Source of the DNA: CALMKX01 sp036274895
Lineage (GTDB): Bacteria; Acidobacteriota; Thermoanaerobaculia; Multivoradales; SZUA-115
Direction of reading: 5' to 3'
DNA length: 17,889 nucleotides
Assembly: GCA_036274895.1 (NCBI GenBank)
Contig: DASUEU010000063.1
Coordinates: forward strand, 1 to 17,889
Below the pieces are notes generated by a model. That model made no database searches, was not told the DNA's origin, and was given only the letters and a program-made list of their open reading frames with translations. Positions 8,731-14,465 of the stretch are shown one piece after another (position 1 is the first letter of the stretch; each line of letters opens with the position of its first letter). The translations under genes and the position numbers were made by a program.

Positions 8731-8784
8731 CGTCTGCGCTCAGGCGCGTGCGTTTCGCACGGCGCCTGCAGCGCGTTGTTGGGC
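8725..8784 (-). other. attC site of cassette 3
   Basis: 60 bp on the minus strand: opens with GCCCAAC (8784-8778, fits RYYYAAC) and closes with GTTAGCC (8731-8725). Between them is a strong hairpin: GCGCT/AGCGC, CAGGCG/CGCCTG and CGTGCG/CGCACG, an AAA loop, and single unpaired G and C on one arm, as expected for attC. The opening GCCCAAC is the complement of the cassette's first bases at 9760-9754. Confidence 0.88.
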
Positions 8785-8787
8785 AAC

Positions 8788-9105
8788 TCAAGGTAACGTG
8801 TAGCTGCCCCGCGCCTCGACATCCACGTATCTCCTTTCATCATCCAGAAGAACATAGATCGTGATCGCATGGGTATCGGATTCAGGATTTCTAATGCTCG
8901 ACTGATACCCATTGGCGAGTCTGTCGCATGAGAAGGGAGAATTCCTCTGCTCGATATACCGCTCAATGGCTTCGGCGCAAGCTCCCTTGTGCAGAGCCGC
9001 TGAAATCTCAGCTTCTACTGCGGCGGGCGTGGTGTCCAAACCGCCCGCGCAGCCCACTAAGGTGCTCGCTGCCATTAGTGAACAAAAACCAATGAACCTG
9101 CTCAT
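8788..9105 (-). CDS. Small lipoprotein, cassette 3 gene 2
   Basis: 105 aa from the ATG at 9105 (MSRFIGFCSLMAASTLVGC), which gives a clean lipoprotein signal with lipobox LVGC, Cys at residue 18-19. An ATG at 9120 adds five residues and overlaps the previous stop as TAATG, so translation may be coupled to the SRPBCC gene. The rest (about 85 residues) has helix-rich AAVEAEISAALHKGACAEAIERYI, then a polar part ending in a likely beta region (ITIYVLLDDERRYVDVEA). I know no function. Membrane-anchored periplasmic location is inferred. The stop is followed four bases later by the attC. Confidence 0.75.
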   Translation of the reverse strand: MSRFIGFCSLMAASTLVGCAGGLDTTPAAVEAEISAALHKGACAEAIERYIEQRNSPFSCDRLANGYQSSIRNPESDTHAITIYVLLDDERRYVDVEARGSYTLP

Positions 9106-9119
9106 CCGATCACGCCCCA

Positions 9120-9569
9120 TTACGAGAGGGCTTCATCCAGTATCTTGAGGGCCAGTGGCCAGTTCTCTTTGTGTCCGTCGCGCGACTTCTCGGAGACGAA
9201 ACCGGAGTGGGTCAAGCGGACTTGGGTAGCCGCGCCTTTAGGAACAAGCTCAATCCGAAGAACCGTCTCGGCTCCTTCTGTTCCCTCGGCGGTCCCATTT
9301 CCCGTCATCCACGTCATTTCGATGAGCTGGTTCTCTCTTGCATCGAGGAATCGGCCGTAGTGAGGATGTCTGCCCCAGTCGTCCCGGTTGTAGAAGAAGT
9401 ATGGTCGCCCTGGCTCTGGCACCATGGCAAGCGTTCCGGCCTGCGCGAACCAGGTGTCGAAGCGTGTCGTCCAGGCCGCGTAGACCTTTTCTGGCCTGGC
9501 GTTGACCGTGTATTCGCAGCTCACTTGGAGCGGTCGAGCGGAAAGATCGGGGCGGGGGATTGAGCTCAC
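9120..9569 (-). CDS. SRPBCC/AHSA1-family protein, cassette 3 gene 1
   Basis: 149 aa from GTG at 9569, chosen because AGGAGG sits five bases upstream and the conserved domain begins soon after. An ATG at 9686 would add 39 residues of poor quality (RRRRR, Cys-rich). The sequence CEYTVNARPEKVYAAWTT, then FDARENQLIEMTWMTGNG-like strands and a C-terminal helix (NWPLALKILDEAL), is typical of the AHSA1/START-like fold, which binds hydrophobic ligands in a cavity or acts as a co-chaperone. The ligand is unknown. The leader back to the cassette boundary is about 185 bases, long for a cassette. Its stop TAA shares an A with a possible ATG of the lipoprotein gene (TAATG). Confidence 0.85.
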   Translation of the reverse strand: MSSIPRPDLSARPLQVSCEYTVNARPEKVYAAWTTRFDTWFAQAGTLAMVPEPGRPYFFYNRDDWGRHPHYGRFLDARENQLIEMTWMTGNGTAEGTEGAETVLRIELVPKGAATQVRLTHSGFVSEKSRDGHKENWPLALKILDEALS

Positions 9570-9683
9570 GGAAACCTCCTGACAACTCGTTGACTTGTCG
9601 CACATGAAAACCCGGCGGCGGCGGCGATGAAACGCTAGGAAAGCGACATCCAGTACGACGCAGTTCGGGTCGCTCGTGGGGCC

Positions 9684-9712
9684 CATCGGGGGCGGGGGCG
9701 GCGCCCCCGATG
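9684..9712 (-). repeat. Strong hairpin in the cassette 3 leader
   Basis: Minus strand CATCGGGGGCG pairs perfectly with CGCCCCCGATG over 11 bp around a 7-base loop. It lies between the cassette boundary and the GTG start, with no T-run after it. It may affect cassette 3 expression or block read-through; its function is not shown. Confidence 0.6.
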
Positions 9713-9753
9713 ACGGTCACGAATCGGTGCATGCGTTCCTCAGCATCTCGCCC

Positions 9754-9814
9754 GCCCAACGGCCTTTGAGCGCAGCGACCGGCGAGGCCGGTGCGCTGGC
9801 GCGAAGTGTTAGCT
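9754..9814 (-). other. attC site of cassette 2
   Basis: 61 bp on the minus strand: opens AGCTAAC (9814-9808), closes GTTGGGC (9760-9754, a perfect GTTRRRY core). Internal pairing includes AGCGCA/TGCGCT and ACCGGC/GCCGGT with a CTC loop and extra unpaired bases on one arm. The opening TAA is the stop codon of the cassette 2 gene. AGCTAAC is the complement of the cassette's own start junction GTTAGCT at 10623-10617. Confidence 0.88.
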
Positions 9815-10603
9815 GCTAGGTGCCTGACTCTCAGTTTCCTCGCCCTCAAGAAGGCGTCTCATCGAAGCGAGCGCCTCTGCGTTGGTTCGAGAGACCAAGT
9901 CCATGTATGCATCTTTGGGCAAAGGCAATTTGATTTCGTCGCGAACCGCTAACATGGCCGTGGCGACGAGCTTGCGGTGCTCTGCTACCCGCTCTAGCGC
10001 TCCTTCGACGAGTTGTTTCAGCTTCGCTGCCCTTTGCTCAAGCAGTTGACCTACCTGCTCTTCGAGACGAACCAGCTCCCCCTGCGTTGCGTCGATCGCT
10101 TCGCGAATCTGCCCAGCGGACACCACGGCAGCCTGCGCCGGGAACAACTTCGCCTGAGCTTGTAGGCTGGTGTGCAGGTAGCTCTGGTACTGCTGGAGTT
10201 GGCTTATCCGCCCCTGGACAGCCTCGAGCCCTCGTTCAGTTTCGTCTAGATCGTATCGAAGGGGAATCGTACTGAACGCAGCGGAAACGAAGTAGGCGTC
10301 TGCCTCCGCGAAGGCCGATATGGTCTCGAGAGAAGCGACTACGTGAACCTTGTTCTGCCACCCCGGGCGGTTCTTGATGCACTGGGCGAGCTCGGCAAGT
10401 GTCCTGGCGGCGTCGGCCAGTCCGCCCAGGTACTCTTGGACCCCTGAGAGGCCCTCCGCAGCTTCCAGGTAGACCTCCTTGCGCAGGCTCAACTGCCTCT
10501 CGCGCTCACGCTGCTGGGCATCATGCCGGTTCTGGAGCCAAGAGGCCCCGAAAGCCCCTCCGAGAGCCATCAGTCCACCGACAAGGACCTCCTCGATCGC
10601 CAT
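9809..10603 (-). CDS. Membrane-anchored coiled-coil protein, cassette 2
   Basis: 264 aa; ATG at 10603 with AGGAG eight to twelve bases upstream and only 13 bases from the cassette boundary, a compact cassette design. Residues 6-23 (VLVGGLMALGGAFGASWL) form one transmembrane helix, followed by a charged stretch (NRHDAQQRERERQ). The remainder is almost all helix with heptad-like Leu/Gln/Glu patterns (SQLQQYQSYLHTSLQAQAKL; LVRLEEQVGQLLEQRAAKLKQ), so a cytoplasmic coiled coil anchored by its N-terminus is likely. The TAA stop lies within the attC core. I do not recognise a named family. Confidence 0.8.
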   Translation of the reverse strand: MAIEEVLVGGLMALGGAFGASWLQNRHDAQQRERERQLSLRKEVYLEAAEGLSGVQEYLGGLADAARTLAELAQCIKNRPGWQNKVHVVASLETISAFAEADAYFVSAAFSTIPLRYDLDETERGLEAVQGRISQLQQYQSYLHTSLQAQAKLFPAQAAVVSAGQIREAIDATQGELVRLEEQVGQLLEQRAAKLKQLVEGALERVAEHRKLVATAMLAVRDEIKLPLPKDAYMDLVSRTNAEALASMRRLLEGEETESQAPSS

Positions 10604-10616
10604 CTGCTCTCCTGTC

Positions 10617-10676
10617 AGCTAACGTGATCGGGCATAAGCGGCGGCGTAGCCGACCGCTTGATGCCCTTGGTTCGGC
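10617..10676 (-). other. attC site of cassette 1
   Basis: 60 bp on the minus strand: opens GCCGAAC (10676-10670), closes GTTAGCT (10623-10617). The hairpin pairs GGGCAT/ATGCCC and AAGCGG/CCGCTT with one unpaired C, then CGGC/GCCG near the tip. GCCGAAC is the complement of the cassette 1 start junction GTTCGGC at 11161-11155. Confidence 0.87.
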
Positions 10677-10699
10677 GGCTCTCGTGCGATTTCACGAAC

Positions 10700-11107
10700 C
10701 TATACGCCTGCCCCTCCCCCACCACCGGGTGCACTATCTGTACCAGCAAGTACTTCAAACACTCCAAGTGCTACAGCAACGAGGTAGAAGGTGTTAACCG
10801 TTCCAACGACTGACGCGATGAACCATGACCGGCCGTCGGACGGCTTCGCGCTAGGATCAGTAACGTTGATGACGAACACGATGATGCCCATAACCAGCGC
10901 GGTAACAGCAGCCACAACACGGCCATCGGCGCTTGGCACTAGCGCCAAACATACTCTCGCTGCGATGCCGATTATTGTCGATGCACCCGCAAAGGAGGTA
11001 AGCGTTTGAGGTGTGATAAAGGCACCGCCCGCCGTGCCGTCTCCTGCGGGCGCCACTCCCTTTCTTATGATTCTCCCTCTGTTGACGAATAGATCCCTCC
11101 AAGCCAT
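10700..11107 (-). CDS. Small multi-pass membrane protein, cassette 1
   Basis: 135 aa from the ATG at 11107 (MAWRDLFVNRG), chosen because AAAGGAGG sits directly upstream; a TTG at 11122 would place that ribosome binding site inside the gene. Three hydrophobic segments can be seen: ASTIIGIAARVCLALV, VVAAVTALVMGIIVFVINV, and FIASVVGTVNTFYLVAVALG, so it is probably an inner-membrane protein. It ends in a Gly-rich tail (GGGGGAGV). The function is unknown. The first gene of an array is normally the best expressed. A promoter candidate lies about 180 bases upstream. Confidence 0.75.
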   Translation of the reverse strand: MAWRDLFVNRGRIIRKGVAPAGDGTAGGAFITPQTLTSFAGASTIIGIAARVCLALVPSADGRVVAAVTALVMGIIVFVINVTDPSAKPSDGRSWFIASVVGTVNTFYLVAVALGVFEVLAGTDSAPGGGGGAGV

Positions 11108-11154
11108 ATCGCCTCCTTTCAATGAGCCTCAACTGAGGGTACTACTTCCTTGCC

Positions 11155-11227
11155 GCCGAACGTGTGCCTCTCCATTCGCCGACACCGCCCCCCGGCAGCG
11201 TTGGCGACCGGCCGATGTCGGTTAGCG
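11155..11227 (-). other. First attC-like site of the array
   Basis: 73 bp on the minus strand: opens CGCTAAC (11227-11221), closes GTTCGGC (11161-11155). The interior pairs TCGCC/GGCGA and GCTGCCG with GCGGTGT through wobble pairs. The opening predicts a preceding cassette that began TTAGCG, but no matching junction is visible between here and intI, so that cassette is missing or this site is a modified attI. Confidence 0.65.
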
Positions 11228-11285
11228 AGCTGAGTCTCCGCATAGTTGGACGCGACAAGCTGTTGCTGCATCTGTAGTTTGGGGG

Positions 11286-11313
11286 ATTCTATACCAGCTC
11301 TCGAAGAAGTAAA
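11286..11313 (-). promoter_or_regulatory. Candidate cassette promoter (Pc-like)
   Basis: On the minus strand TTTACT (11313-11308) and TAGAAT (11291-11286) are 16 bases apart, in a short AT-rich patch that stands out from its surroundings. It points into the cassette array, where a Pc promoter would be expected. Experimental start sites are lacking. Confidence 0.45.
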
Positions 11314-11325
11314 GGCGACAACGAC

Positions 11326-11389
11326 TCGTCGCCTAGCCTCCCAGCAGTCGGCAGCGAGCAGGGGACGGTCTTGGGAAGTTAGGCGACGA
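11326..11389. repeat. 18-bp inverted repeat downstream of intI
   Basis: TCGTCGCCTAGCCTCCCA (11326-11343) and TGGGAAGTTAGGCGACGA (11372-11389) are inverted copies with two mismatches, separated by 28 bases. The right arm contains GTTAGGC, a perfect integron core; the left arm has GCCTAGC, one base from its complement. It could be a degenerate attC, part of attI, or a plain hairpin. The stem has no bulges, unlike a usual attC. Confidence 0.6.
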
Positions 11390-11672
11390 GACCAGGAAGG
11401 CGCAAGCGACTGACGCGCTGAGACTTACGGGAGGGATACCGGCCGCATGCCGTGTCCTTCGCGCCTGCGGCCTCCCGCCGGGGGCCTCACGGGGAGGATA
11501 GGCGCGCCATCGGTTGTCGGTTTCGCACCGGGAAGACGATGGGGGCTGCGGGGCCGAGGCCCGTTGCCGCTCAGCTGTGCGCCGGCTCGAGCCAGATTCT
11601 CTTGACCATAGGCGACGGTCGCGGTGTCGTAGAAGCGGTCGGCGGAGAGGCGACAGGGCCCCTCCGCAACGC

Positions 11673-12665
11673 CTACAAGAGATCGGCCGGGCTTCTGACA
11701 CCCCGGCCGCCACGGTTGAGGACGTGGGTGTAGATCATGGTGGTCTTGAGGTGCCGGTGCCCGAGCAGCTCCTGGACGGTCCGGATGTCGTAGCCGTTCA
11801 GCAAGAGGTGGGTCGCGAAGCTGTGGCGCAGGCAGTGGAGGGTGGCGTGCTTGGCGATTGCGGCGGCGCGGACGGCATCCTTGAAGGCTCGCTGGACCGT
11901 GCGCTCGTGGAGATGATGCCGCTGCTCGGTACCCAGCTCGACGTTCAGGAAGCGACTCGTGGCGGGGAAGACCCATTGCCAGGCCCAGTCCGCCGGCGCA
12001 TTGGGGTACTTGCGGGCCAGAGCGTAAGGGAGAGCGACACGACCGAAACCGAGCCGAAGATCGGCTTCGTGGAGCGCCTTCACTCGCGCGAGGTGCTCCA
12101 CCAACGTAGGTCTGAGGGAGGAAGGCAGCATGGTCATCCGGTCCTTCTCGCCCTTGCCGTCGCGTACGGTGATTTGCTCGTAGGCCAGGTCGACATCCTT
12201 GACGCGCAGGCGCAGACCCTCCATCACGCGAAGCCCGGTTCCGTAGAGCAGAGTCATGTAGAGGCGCTCGACGCCCGTGGTGCGGGCGAGGACGGCCTTC
12301 ACCTCGTCGGGAGTGAGGACCACCGGGACCTTGCGGCGCCGTTGCGCCCGGATCAGGCCGGTCGGCTCACCAAGATCCCGGCCGATGACGTGGCGGTAGA
12401 GGAAGAGGACGGCGGCCAGCGCCTGGTTCTGGGTCGAGGCGCTCACCCGCTGCCGTGTCGCCAGATCCGAGAGGAACGCGTTGACCTCCCCTTCCGCCAG
12501 ATCCGCCGGGTGGCGTTTGCCATGAAAGAGCACGAAGCGGCGGACCCCGTGGACATAGGCCTTCTCCGTCTTCGGGCTCATGTGGCGGGTGCGGATCGCC
12601 AAACGGAGACGATCGAGCAGCCGTGGCTGCGGGGTGGCGGTCGGCGGCGGCGTGGTCTGGAGCAT
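11673..12665 (-). CDS. intI: Integron integrase (IntI-family tyrosine recombinase)
   Basis: 330 aa, normal for IntI; ATG at 12665 with GGGAGG six bases upstream. It catalyses site-specific recombination between attI and attC sites. N-terminal SAM-like DNA-binding domain: residues 15-105 (TEKAYVHGVRRFVLFHGKRHP). Catalytic residues visible: R146 (TGLRVMEG), K174 (GKGEKDR), H277 and R280 (HCLRHSFATHLL), H303 (LGH), Y312 (TTMIYTHV). The IntI-specific extra helix that separates integron integrases from other XerC-like enzymes is present around 211-234 (ALPYALARKYPNAP then WQWVFPA). The ending LNRGGRGVRSPAD is typical of the family. It reads in the same direction as the cassettes, which follow its 3' end; ardC diverges from it. 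No frameshift or lost catalytic residue is seen, so it is probably active. Confidence 0.95.
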   Translation of the reverse strand: MLQTTPPPTATPQPRLLDRLRLAIRTRHMSPKTEKAYVHGVRRFVLFHGKRHPADLAEGEVNAFLSDLATRQRVSASTQNQALAAVLFLYRHVIGRDLGEPTGLIRAQRRRKVPVVLTPDEVKAVLARTTGVERLYMTLLYGTGLRVMEGLRLRVKDVDLAYEQITVRDGKGEKDRMTMLPSSLRPTLVEHLARVKALHEADLRLGFGRVALPYALARKYPNAPADWAWQWVFPATSRFLNVELGTEQRHHLHERTVQRAFKDAVRAAAIAKHATLHCLRHSFATHLLLNGYDIRTVQELLGHRHLKTTMIYTHVLNRGGRGVRSPADLL

Positions 12666-12859
12666 GCGGAACCTCCCTCGGAGAGTCGGCGGGTGAAGAG
12701 CCCTACTCTCTAGAGACGGAAAACGCCCTCGCCTACCGTAGGGCGCTCTACGAGGCTGTGGCTGGCCGACGCTCGACCCGTCCGAGCGCCGTCTGCCGAC
12801 CCGCTGCCCTGGCACATCTCGGAGAAGAAGCCCAGAGCCAGCTCTCCCTCCCCATCGAG

Positions 12860-12881
12860 CCGCTCGCAACAGCGCGAGCGG
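12860..12881 (+). promoter_or_regulatory. Leader hairpin upstream of ardC
   Basis: CCGCTCGC (12860-12867) pairs perfectly with GCGAGCGG (12874-12881) around a six-base loop, ending 23 bases before the ATG and just before the GGAGAGGAG ribosome binding site. The surrounding leader, from 12833, is also kept in the remnant at 5574. The interval between the divergent intI and ardC genes (12666-12904) probably holds both promoters, but I see no clear -35/-10 pair. Confidence 0.5.
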
Positions 12882-12904
12882 ACGATCCGGAGAGGAGAGT
12901 CGCG

Positions 12905-13816
12905 ATGAGCCAGCGGGATCGGGTTCGAGAAGTGTACGGGCAGCTGCTGGAGGCCTTCCGGGAGGGGCGGGTGCCGGGGGCGCTGGCGAATGTGTTCCTG
13001 GTACACGGGGACTTCCCGGCGGCCACGTGGAGCTGGCGGAACCGGGTGATCCTCGCCTTGCACGGCCACTCGGACGCCCGGACCTACCGGCAGTGGCGGC
13101 AGGTGGGCCGACAGGTGAAGAAGGGCGAGCAGGCCACCTGGGTCCTGCGACCGATGACGCGGAAGGCCAAGGACGAGGAGATGGACCCGCGGCTCGGCGA
13201 GATCGGCGCCGAGGCGGATCTCGAGGAGAAGCCGCATCAGGTGGTGGTGGGCTTCGCACCCTTCCCGGTCTTCGGGGCGAGCCAGACCGAGGGCGAGCCC
13301 TTGCCCTACCAGGAGCGGCACCGGGGCTTCCTCGACTCGCTACCCCTGGTGGAGCTGGCACGGTCCTGGGGCCTGGAGGTCCAGGTGATCGACCATCCCC
13401 ACGCGGCTGGCTTCTTCCAGCCGGAGCGCAGCCAGATCGGCCTCGGCGTCGCCAACCTCGCCACCTGGAGCCATGAGCTCGTTCATGCCGCAGAAGCGCG
13501 CATGGGGCGGAACCTGCGGGCGGACGACCTGGCCTCCCGGGAGCTGGTGGCGGAGGTGGGCGGGGCGGTGCTCCTGACCCTGCTCGGCTACGAGAAGCAA
13601 GCCGACGCCGGCGGGGCCTACCAGTACGCCCGGAGCCTCTGCGACGAGGACGAGGGCAAGATGCTCTCCCTCCTGACCGAGCTGATCGACCGCACCTGCA
13701 AGGCCGTGCAGTACGTCCTCGATGAGGCGGAGAAGCTGGCGCCGGGGCGGGAGCTGATAGCGGCGATCCCGCCGCCCACCCCGAGCCCGATGCTGGCCCT
13801 GGCTTTGGCGGGGTGA
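12905..13816 (+). CDS. ardC: ArdC-type antirestriction protein / zinc metallopeptidase
   Basis: 303 aa; ATG at 12905 with AGGAG seven bases upstream. The N-terminal part (residues 1-85: YGQLLEAFREGRVP, WSWRNRVILALHGHSDART, YRQWRQVGRQVKKGEQATWV) is the ssDNA-binding ArdC domain. A metallopeptidase-like domain follows, with HELVH at 190-194 as the zinc site and a third-ligand candidate Glu in SRELVAEVGG (211-220). Known ArdC proteins from conjugative plasmids protect entering single-stranded DNA from host restriction. Here it sits with ssb, mobC and a relaxase, which fits that job. The last 30 residues are Pro/Ala-rich. A decayed second copy of its start lies at 5574-5695. A strong hairpin terminator follows. 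Confidence 0.88.
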   Translation: MSQRDRVREVYGQLLEAFREGRVPGALANVFLVHGDFPAATWSWRNRVILALHGHSDARTYRQWRQVGRQVKKGEQATWVLRPMTRKAKDEEMDPRLGEIGAEADLEEKPHQVVVGFAPFPVFGASQTEGEPLPYQERHRGFLDSLPLVELARSWGLEVQVIDHPHAAGFFQPERSQIGLGVANLATWSHELVHAAEARMGRNLRADDLASRELVAEVGGAVLLTLLGYEKQADAGGAYQYARSLCDEDEGKMLSLLTELIDRTCKAVQYVLDEAEKLAPGRELIAAIPPPTPSPMLALALAG

Positions 13817-13879
13817 GATGCCGCTCAGCGTTCAGACCGCCCCGGGAGTCGCCCCGAGCGAAGCCGAGGGGCCTCCCAG

Positions 13880-13916
13880 GAAGCCGGCGCCGGGTCGAGA
13901 GCCTGGCGCCGGCTTC
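13880..13916. terminator. Terminator hairpin after ardC (copy 1 of a repeat)
   Basis: GAAGCCGGCGCC (13880-13891) pairs perfectly over 12 bp with GGCGCCGGCTTC (13905-13916), followed by TTGC. It lies between the 3' ends of ardC (+) and the HTH gene (-), so it could stop both. About 51 bases (13870-13920) recur at 14874-14924 with about three mismatches. Confidence 0.7.
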
Positions 13917-13922
13917 TTGCGT

Positions 13923-14213
13923 TCAAGCCGCCGAGGCGAGGTTCTCGCGGATGATCCGCGGATGCCGGGCGGCGATGCGCAGGAGGGCGATCGCCGGGCC
14001 TTCCGGGTGCCGGCGCCCCTGCTCCCAGTTACGCAGGGTGTGGACGCTGATACCCAGGGCTCGGGAGAAGTCAGCCTGGGTCAGCCCCACGAAGCGGCGC
14101 AGCGCAGAGATGTCGTTCCCCGACTCGAGCTGGCCTTGCAACAGGCGCTTGCGCACGCTGGCGGGAATCGCTCGGGCGAGGTCTTGCTCGGTCAGCTCGG
14201 GGATGTCAATCAT
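13923..14213 (-). CDS. XRE-family HTH antitoxin (orphan)
   Basis: 96 aa; ATG at 14213. Helix-turn-helix at residues about 38-72 (ALRRFVGLTQADFSRALGIS, then HTLRNWEQGRRHPEG), followed by a short helix (AIALLRIAARHP). This is the form of HigA/NadS-like antitoxins that bind DNA and neutralise a partner toxin. Its ATG overlaps the stop of a BrnT-like toxin reading frame by four bases (ATGA), the normal toxin-then-antitoxin arrangement. The toxin is broken by an in-frame stop and lacks its N-terminus, so this antitoxin appears to be an orphan. It may now serve as a local repressor. Confidence 0.85.
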   Translation of the reverse strand: MIDIPELTEQDLARAIPASVRKRLLQGQLESGNDISALRRFVGLTQADFSRALGISVHTLRNWEQGRRHPEGPAIALLRIAARHPRIIRENLASAA

Positions 14214-14344
14214 CGGTGTTCGTCCATGGCTTGGCGATAGAGGGTTCTTTCACGGGGGTTGGCCCAGCGTGCGCTGAGGACTCAGATCCTGTCCTCGTCG
14301 CGCTCGGTCCAGACGACCAAGACCACGCCGCACAGTGTAGTCCG
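14210..14344 (-). pseudogene. BrnT-like toxin remnant, truncated and with nonsense mutation
   Basis: On the minus strand one frame reads RTTLCGVVLVVWTERDEDRI, then TGA (14284-14282), then VLSARWANPRERTLYRQAMDEHR and a final TGA (14212-14210). The pattern VLVVxTER..D.IR..SAR.A..RER..Y is the C-terminal half of BrnT-type toxins (RelE-like RNases). The stop replaces the usual Arg codon, a one-base CGA to TGA change. The N-terminal half is absent and the upstream DNA is unrelated. Two independent lesions make it non-functional, while the ATGA overlap with the antitoxin is kept. Confidence 0.75.
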
Positions 14345-14465
14345 TTGGCGGAGTCCGTTCCTGCCGGGGAGACCGCCTCGACCTCCTGAAAGAGACCCGG
14401 AGGAAAGCTCTCAAGTTCGAGCGAGAGGCGCAACGGCGCGCCTCCCGGCTCGAAAGGATCGGACG

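Larger units (their letters stand above)
11228..11672 (-). other. Region between intI and the cassette array
   Basis: About 445 bases with no convincing gene. It should hold attI if the integron is active in this orientation, but I cannot point to a clean GTTRRRY core on the minus strand. It contains a promoter candidate reading into the cassettes (11313-11286) and a large inverted repeat (11326-11389). GTTGGAC at 11245-11251 and GTTAGGC at 11378-11384 match the core consensus, but on the plus strand. Confidence 0.5.
8725..12665 (-). mobile_element. Reverse-oriented integron: intI plus three gene cassettes
   Basis: Reading leftwards on the minus strand: intI (12665-11673), a promoter-like and inverted-repeat region, attC (11227-11155), cassette 1 (11160-10623, membrane protein), cassette 2 (10622-9760, coiled-coil protein), cassette 3 (9759-8731, SRPBCC and lipoprotein). 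Each cassette starts with a TTNNNN junction that is the exact complement of the opening of its own attC: TTCGGC with GCCGAAC, TTAGCT with AGCTAAC, TTGGGC with GCCCAAC. That is the signature of true integron cassettes. Cassettes lie past the 3' end of intI and share its strand, opposite to the usual layout. The array ends against the helicase remnant. Confidence 0.85.

Noticed and set aside
9570..9686. Longer start of the SRPBCC gene at ATG 9686
   Set aside because: The added 39 residues are low-quality and start inside a strong hairpin; AGGAGG lies at the correct distance from GTG 9569.
12666..13361. N-terminal extension of the integrase upstream of 12665
   Set aside because: The extra sequence is the antisense of ardC; the 330-aa version has the normal IntI length and a ribosome binding site.
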